This document shows positions 8,352-16,795 of a stretch of DNA of 64,000 bases, one piece after another. Under the pieces are notes generated by a model. It was not told the DNA's origin. It saw only the letters and a list, made by a program, of their open reading frames with translations, and did not search any database. The DNA is from Brevibacillus brevis. GTDB taxonomy: Bacteria; Bacillota; Bacilli; Brevibacillales; Brevibacillaceae. Positions within the stretch are counted from its first letter, which is position 1. Each line of letters begins with the position of its first letter. The position numbers were made by a program, and so were the translations under genes. The stretch spans positions 5,504,001 through 5,568,000 of the forward strand of contig NZ_CP030117.1 in NCBI RefSeq assembly GCF_001039275.2, given 5' to 3'.

Positions 8352-8999
8352 ATGAAAAAACTAGTATCCGTAGCTTTGCTCCTCTCCATGTTGGCTGTCA
8401 GTGCTTGTTCGAACAAACCAGCTGATACAAAGCCAGCTGAGCAAAATGCAGCACAAACCACAGAAGCTGCTAAACCAACTGAAGCTCCAAAAACAGATGC
8501 TGCTACACCAGCGCCAACCGCAACAACAAGCGACAAGCTGGAAGCGAAAAAGGTTTTGAACGACAAAGTGGAAATCTTGATTCCAAAAGGCTTTACTGTC
8601 ATGTCCGAAGAGATGGCAAAAGCAAAATACCCGATGGAAAATCGTCCTTCCTTGATTTATACCGATGAAAAAGGTTCCATTAACATTGCGTTTAGTCATA
8701 CAGAAACACCTATTCAGGACAGCCTTCTCAAAGACATGAAGGACCCGATGAAACAAGCGTTCTCCAACATGTACCAAGATGCAACCTGGTATCGCGATGA
8801 AGTAATCCAAATCAACGGGAAAAACGTTGGTGTGTTCGAATTGCTGACTCCTGCTGCTGATACGAAAATTTACAACCTCATTTTCTTTACAGAGCTGGAC
8901 GGCAAAATGCTGATGACTACTTTCAATTGCACCGAGGCACAAATGGAAGAGTGGAAGCCGCTCGCGCAAGAAATTTTGATGTCTTATAAAGTGCAATAA
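8352..8999 (+). CDS. lipoprotein with low-complexity linker
   Basis: A lipoprotein of 215 residues: signal peptide plus lipobox LAVSACSN (Cys19), then an Ala/Pro/Thr-rich linker (about residues 22-60) and a globular domain of about 150 residues (KVEILIPKGFTVMSEEM through AQEILMSYKV). The globular part resembles the PsbP/DcrB-like fold of small extracytoplasmic proteins; this is a weak resemblance. An AAAGGTGGATC site precedes the ATG. It is monocistronic with its own terminator. Confidence 0.75.
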   Translation: MKKLVSVALLLSMLAVSACSNKPADTKPAEQNAAQTTEAAKPTEAPKTDAATPAPTATTSDKLEAKKVLNDKVEILIPKGFTVMSEEMAKAKYPMENRPSLIYTDEKGSINIAFSHTETPIQDSLLKDMKDPMKQAFSNMYQDATWYRDEVIQINGKNVGVFELLTPAADTKIYNLIFFTELDGKMLMTTFNCTEAQMEEWKPLAQEILMSYKVQ

Positions 9000-9029
9000 G
9001 GAAACAACGATTTCCCCTCATAAAGAGTA

Positions 9030-9057
9030 AAAGCACCCTCCCATGGGTGCTTTTTTA
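9030..9057. terminator. bidirectional terminator between convergent genes
   Basis: GCACCC and GGGTGC pair around a six-base loop; six T residues follow on the plus strand. On the minus strand CTTTTACTC follows, and the hairpin begins at the end of the convergent gene at 9055. Confidence 0.85.
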
Positions 9058-9837
9058 GCTTTTTCTTTTTGCTGCATCCAGCTCTTTCTTCCAACGAAGC
9101 AAAGCCTCCCGAGAAGGGTACGGATTGGGGAACTGCAATGCTTGCTCGATGGATTGAAAAGCTTGGACATGCATCCCTGCTTTTCTTTGCGCGTCCCCCA
9201 GGTAGTACCAATACCTCGCCGAATCGCTCTCTTCAAGGACAGACTCATAGTAGGCAACCATCTTCTGAAAATAATAGGGATAGACATCGTCTGCGATTAC
9301 CAGACTTCCTGCGTCCCACCTATACACTTCCACTTGAAACGCTTTTCCACTATCGTGTAGCCACAGCGCAAGCTCAGCGTTGCCATCCATTCCATTAACC
9401 CCCGGCATGTCTTCCACTTCAACCCTGCTTGCTCGTGTCTCCTGATGGAGCATGTGCATAAATCCATTCGCCGACCACTGCAAAATATCTATGTTCGACC
9501 ATGCCCCGCCTATTTGCCACCCAATCAATAAGCTATTCATTTGGGGATCGACAATGTGAGCAGCCAATAATTCGGAAACCGTATAGCCTTGTCCTTTGAA
9601 ATTGCCGATTGGATGCCAGCGATTCTCGTCCTGTTTGGCGATCATGACGTACATTTGGCCTTGGTTACGATAAACACAGGCTATTTCCTGATGATTATCC
9701 CCATCGAAATCAGCGACGATAACGGCTGGTTGATCGTGCGGCTTTGGCATGACCACTAGTTCTGCCGTAGGAGGTATCAAGCTCTTTATGACGCTACAAT
9801 GTTGCGTTCCGATCTGTTTCATATTGGTCTCACCCAT
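9055..9837 (-). CDS. hypothetical protein, FG-GAP/VCBS-like repeat plus TPR-like end
   Basis: A protein of 260 residues without signal peptide or membrane segment. Residues about 35-60 (AVIVADFDGDNHQEIACVYR) have the calcium-binding DxDxDGxxE pattern of FG-GAP/VCBS repeats. The C-terminal part (ARYWYYLGDAQRKAGMHVQA and onwards) reads as one tetratricopeptide repeat. Such proteins usually report on or bind other proteins; no enzymatic motif is seen. Two starts are possible: ATG at 9837, or an ATG 15 bases further in (9822), which has GGTGAG six bases before it. Confidence 0.6.
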   Translation of the reverse strand: MGETNMKQIGTQHCSVIKSLIPPTAELVVMPKPHDQPAVIVADFDGDNHQEIACVYRNQGQMYVMIAKQDENRWHPIGNFKGQGYTVSELLAAHIVDPQMNSLLIGWQIGGAWSNIDILQWSANGFMHMLHQETRASRVEVEDMPGVNGMDGNAELALWLHDSGKAFQVEVYRWDAGSLVIADDVYPYYFQKMVAYYESVLEESDSARYWYYLGDAQRKAGMHVQAFQSIEQALQFPNPYPSREALLRWKKELDAAKRKS

Positions 9838-9918
9838 CTTTCCAGTCTCACCAAAATATATGCTTCTTTTTTCACCACATGCTCGCAGTATCCCAGATTA
9901 CACTTGACCACAAATATA

Positions 9919-9950
9919 AATAGACTTTTTAATCAATTGTCTATTATAAT
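9919..9950 (+). promoter_or_regulatory. SigA-type promoter with overlapping inverted repeat upstream of the SDR gene
   Basis: A perfect TATAAT (9945-9950) lies 18 bases after TAGACT (9921-9926). Inverted arms AATAGAC (9919-9925) and GTCTATT (9939-9945) cover the -35 region and touch the -10 box, the usual place for a repressor. The start codon of the dehydrogenase is 48 bases downstream. No regulator gene is next to it. Confidence 0.5.
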
Positions 9951-9998
9951 CAAAACAATAATAGTATATGTTTGGTATTCATTTGAAGGAGGTATGTC

Positions 9999-10856
9999 AT
10001 GAAGCAGTTTGAAAACAAAGTAGCGGTCATTACCGGAGCGGCCAGCGGTATCGGTCGCGCATTGGCAACCCGCTGTGTTGAGGAGCAGATGAAAGTTGTT
10101 CTTGCCGATGTAGAAGTAGCGGCGCTCCAACGAGTAGAGCAGGAGTTACAGGCGGCAGGGGCAACTGTCCTCGCCGTTGTGACGGACGTAAGCAAGGAAA
10201 AAGATATCCAGATGCTTGCACAGAAAACGCTAGACTCGTTCGGTGCTGTCCATCTATTGTTCAACAATGCAGGGGTTGGCGGAGGCTCGACAATCTGGCA
10301 AAGCACCCTTGCTGATTGGCAATGGGTCATGAATGTGAACTTGTGGGGGGCCATTCACGCTACACAAATTTTCGTACCCATGATGTTAAAACAAGGGACT
10401 GAATGCCACATCGTGAACACCGCCTCTCTCGCTGGCCTTGAGTCTGGACCAGGGAATAGCATTTATCGGGTAAGCAAGCATGCGTTAGTCAGTCTGTCGG
10501 AAACCCTCTACCACGAATTGAAAATGATCCAATCCAAAATCGGTGTTTCCGTTTTATGCCCCGGCTTTGTTCAGACGCAAATATGTGACGCCCATCGCAA
10601 TCGTCCAGCGGAGTACAGCAAACCAGGAGATATCGTGGAGCCCTCACCGATGACCACTGCCATCGACCAGTTCATTCGTTTAGGTGTGGAGCAAGGAATT
10701 TCTCCGAAAGAGGTAGCTGATCACACCTTCCTGGCGATCAAGGGCAATCGCTTTTACATTCTGCCAGATCCATCATATAAAGAGACTGTGCGTCAGCGAA
10801 TGGAAGATATTTTGAACCAGCATAACCCGACGTTCGTGATTCCCTCGCATATTTAA
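9999..10856 (+). CDS. SDR family NAD(P)-dependent oxidoreductase
   Basis: A classical short-chain dehydrogenase/reductase of 285 residues. It shows the cofactor motif TGAASGIG (residues 12-19), LADVEVA after beta2, NNAG about residue 90, the catalytic Ser (VNTASLAG) and YRVSK (Tyr and Lys of the active site, near residue 155). LCPGF after the active site is also typical. The absence of a basic residue after the glycine motif and the Asp in LADVE suggest NAD(H) preference. The substrate cannot be read from the sequence. The start has AAGGAGG upstream. It is monocistronic. Confidence 0.9.
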   Translation: MKQFENKVAVITGAASGIGRALATRCVEEQMKVVLADVEVAALQRVEQELQAAGATVLAVVTDVSKEKDIQMLAQKTLDSFGAVHLLFNNAGVGGGSTIWQSTLADWQWVMNVNLWGAIHATQIFVPMMLKQGTECHIVNTASLAGLESGPGNSIYRVSKHALVSLSETLYHELKMIQSKIGVSVLCPGFVQTQICDAHRNRPAEYSKPGDIVEPSPMTTAIDQFIRLGVEQGISPKEVADHTFLAIKGNRFYILPDPSYKETVRQRMEDILNQHNPTFVIPSHI

Positions 10857-10857
10857 C

Positions 10858-10897
10858 AAAAAAGCCACGCTCTCAAAGGAACGTGGCTCTAGTTTTT
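10858..10897. terminator. bidirectional terminator
   Basis: AGCCACG and CGTGGCT pair around a 12-base loop. T tracts are present on both sides (TAGTTTTT on plus, TTTTTTGTT on minus), serving the convergent SDR and DUF2165 genes. Confidence 0.85.
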
Positions 10898-11405
10898 ACA
10901 CATCTGTTAACTCTCGATCTCGTAAAGAAACCAAAATCACGAATCCAATCATCACCTCTGTAATGTTAAACGCGACCTGCTGACCATTCCATACTTGTGA
11001 TTGCCACATAACGAACCACTCTGCGCCCACAATGGCAAATCCGAAAAACCAGATGCAAAAAGCAACCATATAAGCGATGTATGCGAATGTTTTCGAGTTA
11101 TTGAACGTTTTTGCATCCTTCTTTACATTACGCAGCATATTTCCTGCCGCGATCCAACCCAAAAGTGAGAACAGCCCTTCCGCAATGATGATTCCGATAT
11201 AAGCTATGGTGTGAGCAGTAGGCTCAGTAATCGCTCGCCACATCAGTGCGTTACCCTCAAACGTGGTATCCATGGACAGAACATGTTGGACAAATTGATA
11301 ATTGGAATGGTAGTCCATAAGATTCCCTAAGAAAATGGACGTCCCAAATGCTGCGGATAGTGCTACAACCAAAACCTTCAAATACCGTAACGTCAAATTA
11401 CTCAA
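10896..11405 (-). CDS. DUF2165 family small integral membrane protein
   Basis: A membrane protein of 169 residues with four hydrophobic segments (about 8-26, 66-88, 105-128 and 143-160). The motif LGNLMDYHSNYQFVQHVLSMD after the first segment is characteristic of DUF2165, whose function is unknown. The start is a TTG at 11405 with AAAGAGG about ten bases upstream. It is divergent from the MocR-type regulator at 11675, which makes it a candidate target of that regulator. Confidence 0.8.
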   Translation of the reverse strand: MSNLTLRYLKVLVVALSAAFGTSIFLGNLMDYHSNYQFVQHVLSMDTTFEGNALMWRAITEPTAHTIAYIGIIIAEGLFSLLGWIAAGNMLRNVKKDAKTFNNSKTFAYIAYMVAFCIWFFGFAIVGAEWFVMWQSQVWNGQQVAFNITEVMIGFVILVSLRDRELTDV

Positions 11406-11674
11406 TGCTGATCACGCCTCTTTTCCTTCGCTTTGTGTCTTTACTCATTCTCGATTGGATTGACACACCCTTTCTCTTTGTTAGAAAAATCTATCTATTT
11501 TCATCACGAGTATTCATCACCACCAGATGGAAACCTAATCATACTTATTCGGAAGTGGGACCATCCAATTCATGATTTTTTTACCCATCCATGTTCAACA
11601 GTTTGGAACGGTTTTGTCACATGAATTTTTCTTAACAATGTTATGATGAAATGGACTCCCCCATATAACAAACA

Positions 11675-13138
11675 ATGAATATGTGCAAGGTTGTGATTAT
11701 CATTTGGAAGCCTGATCGGTCGAGCAGTCAAACTCTATACCACCAAATAGCCGATGAGATTGAACGCAGAATTTCATATGGAGAGTTCCCCCCTGGGAGC
11801 CTGCTCCCTTCTGAGAGAAAACTGGCAGAGCAATTAGGAGTAAACCGAAGCACTGTTATTTTAGCGTACGAGGAACTTCGGGCATTAGGCATCATCGAGA
11901 GCAGAACAGGAAGCGGTACTCGTGTGAGTAAAAATAAATGGGAGGCAACGCCAAAGCATACACCCAACTGGCATCGATATGTAGAAGGTGGTCAATTCCT
12001 CCCGAATTTGTCTTATCTGCGTCGGATTAGAGAGGCCTTGCAAAAAGACAGCAGCCTCATCGATTTTGCGAGTGGAGAATTGTCTTCCCAGCTCTCACCA
12101 GGTACGGAAATCAGTACCCTGATGAAGGAAAACCCCTTTACCGAATATTTGGGATACGACAATCCACAAGGCTTCACACCATTGCGTGAAGAGCTGGTCT
12201 CGTATTTGTCACGATACCGAAATGTGCAGACAACGGACTCTTCCATTCTGATCACGTCGGGCTCTCAACAATCTTTGTATTTGATCACCCAATGTCTGCT
12301 TGCACCCGGCGATGCGGTTGCCATCGAAGATCCCTCTTATTGTTACTCATTGCCTATGTTTCAATCTGCTGGACTTCGCCTGTTCCGCCTTCCCGTCAGC
12401 CATAATGGAATTGATCCAGAAGATATTCGCGCCTTGTATAAAAAACATCGGATCAAGATGATCTTTATCAATCCTACTTTTCAAAACCCTACAGGAATTT
12501 GTCTTGATCCCACTCGGCGCACACAACTGTTGGATGTAGCAAGCGAACTCGGTCTGCCGATTGTAGAGGACGATCCTTTCAGTCTGACTTCCTACGATGG
12601 CAAGCCTCCACTGCCACTCAAATCATTGGATCAACTTGGCTCCGTCGTCTACATTGGTTCCTTTTCCAAAATTGCTGCATCCGGTTTACGAGTCGGTTGG
12701 ATGGTGGCGCCTCATTCCGTTGTCGAACGTTTGGCAGATGCCCGCCAGCAGATGGATTTTGGCCTGAGCGTGGTGCCACAAAAAATCGCGGCCCAGTTTT
12801 TGCATTCCGATAACTTCCTGCCGCATTTAGAGCGATTGCGTATGCATTTACAGTACAGAAGAGATTTGCTTGTGGAGGCACTGCAAAAAGAGTTGCCCAA
12901 TGAGCTTTCGTTCACCATTCCACAAGGCGGATTACACTTGTGGTGTAAAATTAACCCGGATGTGAACGACAACCAATTATTTGAAGAAGCCCTTCGCAGA
13001 GGCGTCGTTTTTGTGCCTGGCAGTGTATATGGTTCAGACTCCGGCTACATTCGCTTTACCTTTGCGCGACCGAAAGAAGAGGAAATTACGCTTGGTGTCG
13101 CTAAGTTTGCGGCTGCTTTGAAGGCAGTTTTGACTTAA
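11675..13138 (+). CDS. MocR/GntR-type PLP-dependent transcriptional regulator
   Basis: A protein of 487 residues with an N-terminal GntR winged helix (about 15-80: LYHQIADEIERRISYGEFPP, LLPSERKLAEQLGVNRSTVI, GSGTRV) fused to a fold-type I aminotransferase domain. In the latter ITSGSQQSLYLI, FINPTFQNPTG and the PLP-lysine site GSFSKIAASGLRVGW are plain. MocR proteins sense PLP or an amino-acid-derived ligand and usually control a neighbouring gene; here the divergent DUF2165 gene or its own gene is the likely target. The start is uncertain: ATG at 11675 lacks a good ribosome binding site, and ATG 11681 or GTG 11693 are alternatives. Confidence 0.9.
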   Translation: MNMCKVVIIIWKPDRSSSQTLYHQIADEIERRISYGEFPPGSLLPSERKLAEQLGVNRSTVILAYEELRALGIIESRTGSGTRVSKNKWEATPKHTPNWHRYVEGGQFLPNLSYLRRIREALQKDSSLIDFASGELSSQLSPGTEISTLMKENPFTEYLGYDNPQGFTPLREELVSYLSRYRNVQTTDSSILITSGSQQSLYLITQCLLAPGDAVAIEDPSYCYSLPMFQSAGLRLFRLPVSHNGIDPEDIRALYKKHRIKMIFINPTFQNPTGICLDPTRRTQLLDVASELGLPIVEDDPFSLTSYDGKPPLPLKSLDQLGSVVYIGSFSKIAASGLRVGWMVAPHSVVERLADARQQMDFGLSVVPQKIAAQFLHSDNFLPHLERLRMHLQYRRDLLVEALQKELPNELSFTIPQGGLHLWCKINPDVNDNQLFEEALRRGVVFVPGSVYGSDSGYIRFTFARPKEEEITLGVAKFAAALKAVLT

Positions 13139-13168
13139 AGATGGTGGTCCGCCGACGATTGTGGTCGG

Positions 13169-13566
13169 GGAAGCCCTGCCACATGTTTTCCAGTCGCCTG
13201 TATCCTCTCTACGTACGGGCCGTCTCCTTCCAAACATGTGACAGGACTTTCGTACAGCTTTTGTTTCTTTCAGGCTTTAAAACAGATTTGCAGGTTAGAG
13301 CTTGGAAGCTTCGGTTCACGATTTTACTACTTGCATTGACCTGCAAATATTGCCAAAGCTGCGTAGGAAGAAGCGCATTTCCAGTCCAAGCGCCTCTGGA
13401 GCCCATCTTAGCTTCGGAATAAATGGCGGGGAATTTCAGCTTCACTTATGAAATACTTCTTCGAAACTTCTACGTTTGAAGCGCTCCCGCCATTTATTCC
13501 GAAGCGGACAGTCTTGACCCCTTGCGGGGCGTAGGCCGAAGCGTAGACTGGAAATGCGCTTCTTCC
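13169..13566. repeat. structured intergenic element: three stem-loops, the last a nested double palindrome
   Basis: The 506 bases between the MocR gene and the nitrilase hold no convincing gene but strong dyad symmetry. Stem 1 pairs 13175-13188 with 13232-13245 (one mismatch). Stem 2 pairs 13286-13297 with 13337-13348 (one mismatch). Stem 3 pairs 13367-13386 with 13546-13565, a perfect 20-base match, and inside it 13411-13430 with 13486-13505, another perfect 20-base match. The inner loop contains two further small hairpins (ATTTCA/TGAAAT and CTTCGAAAC/GTTTGAAG). The layout suggests a dispersed palindromic element (MITE or REP-like) or a structured RNA. Confidence 0.65.
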
Positions 13567-13584
13567 CCCACCACAGCAACTTTT

Positions 13585-13626
13585 AAAAAAGACCTCCACC
13601 GCTTTTATCAAGCAATGGAGGTCTTC
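13585..13626 (-). terminator. terminator of the nitrilase gene
   Basis: AAGACCTCCA and TGGAGGTCTT form a perfect 10-base stem with a 17-base loop. On the minus strand it is followed by TTTTTAAAAG. It lies 19 bases after the nitrilase stop. Confidence 0.85.
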
Positions 13627-13644
13627 TGCATTTTTCAAACGGAC

Positions 13645-14601
13645 TTACTTCATCCACTTCACATTCTCTTTTTTCTCTTCATTCACCAACAACGTAAAAA
13701 CATCGGGTCGCGAATAATGTCCAACGACATCAAAATCAAATTGGCTATAAGCGATTTCGCGAATGTCCAGATCAGCGTAGAGAATCTCCTCCCGACCAAA
13801 AACAGGCTCGACGATATAGTCACCCAATGGCCCCACAATCGCACTTCCACCTCTGCTCATCTCGTCTGGCGAAGAAGCCAGATCGTCGTAGCACGCCAAA
13901 TCAGTTGGATACATATCTTTTGTTACGTACTGATTGCACGATAAGACGAAGCATCTGCCTTCCAATGCGATATGGCGGATCGTAGCTTGCCATGCATCCC
14001 TCGCGTCTGCTGTTGGTGCGATATAGATTTGAACGCCTTTTGCATACATTGCTCCTCGTGCTAACGGCATATAATTCTCCCAACAAATCAGAGCCCCGAT
14101 CTTACCGTAAGGAGTATCGAATACCGGCAAAGTACTTCCGTCCCCTTCGCCCCAAATCAACCGTTCGGATGCAGTCGGCTTCAGCTTGCGATGCACGCCG
14201 AGCAACTCACCATCTGGTCCGAAAAATAGGACGGAACAATATAGGGTGCCACCGCTATTTTCACTGTCTCTCTCAATCACACCAATGACGAGATACACGC
14301 CCGCCTTGCGCGCTGCCTCCCCGAGCTTGTCTGTCTCTTCACTCGGGACGACAATCGAATTGTCCCAATAACGAAACCAGTCTTTACGCCCCTCAGGGGA
14401 ACGACTGCCTACTTTTGTCCCGAAAGTAAGGCCTCTCGGATACGCAGGGATAAAAGCTTCAGGAAAAACAACGATTTTCGCTCCCTTTTCTCCTGCTTCC
14501 AGTGTCAGTGAAACCGCCTTTTCCGTACTTGCCTCAAGGTCCATGATGACAGAAGCAGCTTGAACAACAGCAACTCGAACGTTTTGTTGCGGATTAGACA
14601 T
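13645..14601 (-). CDS. nitrilase / carbon-nitrogen hydrolase
   Basis: An enzyme of 318 residues of the nitrilase branch of the C-N hydrolase superfamily. The catalytic triad is visible: Glu48 (FPEAF), Lys139 (HRKLKPT) and Cys173 (LICWENY). The HRKLKPT and CWEN contexts are those of true aliphatic or aromatic nitrilases rather than amidases or carbamoylases. It would hydrolyse an organic nitrile to the acid and ammonia; the substrate is unknown. There is a gap of 70 bases to the upstream sco gene and the promoter is probably within it. Length is slightly short of the usual 330-360 residues. Confidence 0.88.
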   Translation of the reverse strand: MSNPQQNVRVAVVQAASVIMDLEASTEKAVSLTLEAGEKGAKIVVFPEAFIPAYPRGLTFGTKVGSRSPEGRKDWFRYWDNSIVVPSEETDKLGEAARKAGVYLVIGVIERDSENSGGTLYCSVLFFGPDGELLGVHRKLKPTASERLIWGEGDGSTLPVFDTPYGKIGALICWENYMPLARGAMYAKGVQIYIAPTADARDAWQATIRHIALEGRCFVLSCNQYVTKDMYPTDLACYDDLASSPDEMSRGGSAIVGPLGDYIVEPVFGREEILYADLDIREIAYSQFDFDVVGHYSRPDVFTLLVNEEKKENVKWMK

Positions 14602-14671
14602 ATTGACCTCCCCTGCTCTCCTAGAGAAATTCGCTTGTTCTCCTACTATTCGGTGTATCTAGGGGTCTCCC

Positions 14672-15244
14672 CTACTGCTGCAACAATTTAATATCCTCGA
14701 TAATTTGATTGTAAGGCACGTCCGTCATTCCTTCGTAACGGTTAACCACTGTTCCCTTTTGATCGACCAAGTATAAAAACGTGTCGTGGATGATTTGATC
14801 GGAATTAGGGTCCTTTTCTATTGGAGTCTTGAATGACTTGAGAATAAACGTTTTGATCTCATCAAATCCATAGCCAGTCAATGCATGCCAATTGGAGAAG
14901 TCAGCATTGAATTTGCCCAGATATGACTTCAATGCCTCTGGCGTATCTCTTTCTGGATCAACCGAGAAGGAAACAAACTCCACATCAACGCCAGTTTCTT
15001 TTGCTTTTTTCTGCAATTCAGCCATGTTTGCTGTCATCGTCGGACAAACGGTTCCACAATACGTAAAGACAAAGTTAGCAACCCACACCTTATTGTCCAA
15101 GTCTTTCGATGAAAAAGGCTTCCCTTCCTGATCCGTATAAGCAAATTCATTAACCGGATAGTTGTAATCATATCTTGCTGGACCACACGCAGTTACCAAA
15201 ACCATCAGGATACTGAGCATGATCAACCAAGCTGTTTTTTTCAT
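14672..15244 (-). CDS. SCO1/SenC family copper chaperone lipoprotein
   Basis: A membrane-anchored lipoprotein of 190 residues: lipobox MVLVTACGP (Cys20) followed by a thioredoxin-like fold. The copper site is intact: CxxxC as YCGTVCPTM (about residues 63-67) and the distal histidine in IIHDTFLYLVD. Sco proteins deliver copper to, or reduce cysteines of, the CuA site of cytochrome c oxidase. It lies 15 bases after a cytochrome c gene in the qox cluster, though the oxidase encoded here has no CuA site. It may serve the CuB centre or another oxidase. Confidence 0.9.
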   Translation of the reverse strand: MKKTAWLIMLSILMVLVTACGPARYDYNYPVNEFAYTDQEGKPFSSKDLDNKVWVANFVFTYCGTVCPTMTANMAELQKKAKETGVDVEFVSFSVDPERDTPEALKSYLGKFNADFSNWHALTGYGFDEIKTFILKSFKTPIEKDPNSDQIIHDTFLYLVDQKGTVVNRYEGMTDVPYNQIIEDIKLLQQ

Positions 15245-15259
15245 TGTACCGCCCCTCTC

Positions 15260-15586
15260 CTATTTCTTTTTCTCAGAGAGCCACTTCGCTAACTGGCCGA
15301 TTTCTTCGGCGCTGAGCACTTTTTCATAACCAGGCATGCCATTTGCGCCGACCGTAATTATTTCAACGAGGTTTTCCTCCGTCATTTTCGAGCCAACTTG
15401 CTGCAAGCCTGGACCCACCCTACCGGATAAATCGTTACCGTGGCAGCTCATGCAATTATTTTTGTATAGCTTCATCGCACTTTTCTCTGCATCTGCAACT
15501 TCTGTTTGCTCTTCTGTTGCGTCATTGCTGCATGCAGTTGCAACCAAGAACAGGGAACCAATCATGAGATACTTAATGGCTTTCAC
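15260..15586 (-). CDS. lipoprotein c-type cytochrome (c550/c551-like)
   Basis: A small cytochrome of 108 residues with a GTG start (15586) behind AGGGGGG. The lipobox LVATACSN (Cys19) anchors it to the outer face of the membrane. The single heme site is CMSCH (about residues 45-49), and the axial Met is likely in GANGMPGYEKVL. Small lipid-anchored cytochromes of this type (CccB-like) carry electrons to cytochrome c oxidases in Bacillales. It sits between qoxD and sco, which suggests membership in the same respiratory unit, but a gap of 280 bases separates it from qoxD. Confidence 0.9.
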   Translation of the reverse strand: MKAIKYLMIGSLFLVATACSNDATEEQTEVADAEKSAMKLYKNNCMSCHGNDLSGRVGPGLQQVGSKMTEENLVEIITVGANGMPGYEKVLSAEEIGQLAKWLSEKKK

Positions 15587-15865
15587 AGAACCCCCCTACC
15601 TTTCAGACGGGAATAACGGTACCTTACAAAAAGGGACGGCCTGCTGTATCCATTACCATAATCGTTACGGTTGTTAGCAGCAGCACCACGTACGGAATCA
15701 TTTGCAGCTTGGTTCGCTTGATTCCCTTCACTACCGGAAAGAGAGGAAAGCCACTCCCGCAAGACCGGGAACCAGGGCGTACAAGCAGTACGCACCCAGG
15801 TTTCAGTCGGTCCGCAAGCAAGTGGTCAGTCTTTCGTACCGGTCATTTTTTGATCAAGCTGCTCA

Positions 15866-16198
15866 TTATAGTGCGACCATGTTGTACATCATGATCCAGA
15901 TGGAGCCGATCACGATAAGGAATACGATAAACAACCCGAGTAAAAGCGACATCAAGTTGTAACGTGGTTTATCCTCTTCTTTCAGATGCATGAAGAAGAA
16001 TAACTGGACAATAAACTGGAACAGAGCCGCTACCAAATAGATGATGAGTCGTTTATCACTATCCAACCAGCCGTTCTCTAGGGCCAAGATGGGAATGATC
16101 GTTAATACAAGCGACAAGACGAAACCGATCACATACGATTTCAGGGAACCATGACCGCCGTGTTGTTCTGTCGTGCCATGCACAGATTGCTTGCTCAA
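15866..16198 (-). CDS. qoxD: aa3-600 menaquinol oxidase subunit IV
   Basis: A protein of 110 residues with three transmembrane segments (about 22-42, 52-72 and 85-105). The motif FFFMHLKEEDKPRYN between the second and third segment is characteristic of the COX4/CyoD/QoxD subunit. It starts with TTG immediately after the stop of qoxC (TAATTG), behind GGGGTGAAT. It is the last gene of the tight qoxABCD run. The 280-base stretch downstream, before the cytochrome c gene, has only a possible short hydrophobic frame near 15624-15730. Confidence 0.9.
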   Translation of the reverse strand: MSKQSVHGTTEQHGGHGSLKSYVIGFVLSLVLTIIPILALENGWLDSDKRLIIYLVAALFQFIVQLFFFMHLKEEDKPRYNLMSLLLGLFIVFLIVIGSIWIMMYNMVAL

Positions 16199-16795
16199 TT
16201 AATTCACCCCCATCACATACACGATGGTGAAGACGAAAATCCAAACAACATCAAGGAAATGCCAGAACAAGCTGATGATGTTTACTTTTCGTTTCGTTAC
16301 GGGTGTAATGCCGTGCTTCGCGATTTGCATGATGACGATGATCATCCACCCAATACCGAGCGTCACGTGTAATCCATGTGTTCCTACCAATGTGTAAAAG
16401 GCAGTCAGGAATGCACTCGTTCCAATCGTTGCGCCTTCACTAACCATATGAATGAACTCATTGATTTCCAGAAACAGGAAGGACGCTCCTAAAAATATGG
16501 TAACTCCCAGCCAGTTCATCAGAGCAAGACGATTCCCCTTGTTCATAGCGAGAATCGCAAGACCGCTCGTGAAGCTACTGGTCAGCAAAATAAACGTACT
16601 CGCGTAAATACCATTCATCTGAAAAAGCTCTTTTGGACCTGGACCACCATCCGTGCTACCTTGCAGTACGATATAAGTCGCAAACAAGGTAGCAAACAAG
16701 ATGACATCCGTCATGAGGTAGATCCAAAAGGCAAATGTGCGCAATTCCTCTTGGTCTGGATGATGATCATGGTGTCCAGCATTCACATTAGCCAT
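16199..16795 (-). CDS. qoxC: aa3-600 menaquinol oxidase subunit III
   Basis: A protein of 198 residues with five transmembrane segments, the CyoC/QoxC layout. The conserved elements FAFWIYLMTDVILFA, EINEFIHMV and THGLHVTLGIGWMII are visible. Its ATG shares one base with the qoxB stop (TAATG). Subunit III stabilises the proton-pumping core. The His-rich N-terminus (GHHDHHPDQEE) is often seen in this subunit. Confidence 0.92.
   Translation of the reverse strand: MANVNAGHHDHHPDQEELRTFAFWIYLMTDVILFATLFATYIVLQGSTDGGPGPKELFQMNGIYASTFILLTSSFTSGLAILAMNKGNRLALMNWLGVTIFLGASFLFLEINEFIHMVSEGATIGTSAFLTAFYTLVGTHGLHVTLGIGWMIIVIMQIAKHGITPVTKRKVNIISLFWHFLDVVWIFVFTIVYVMGVN

Noticed and set aside
13141..13640. 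Short frames of 76-140 codons across the palindromic element.
   Set aside because: They follow the repeat arms, lack ribosome binding sites and have no protein-like features.
15624..15821. A 65-codon minus-strand frame between qoxD and the cytochrome gene with a hydrophobic end (MIPYVVLLLTTVTIMVMD).
   Set aside because: The only long start is a TTG without ribosome binding site, and the first half looks like random sequence. A shorter membrane peptide from an internal GTG or ATG remains possible.
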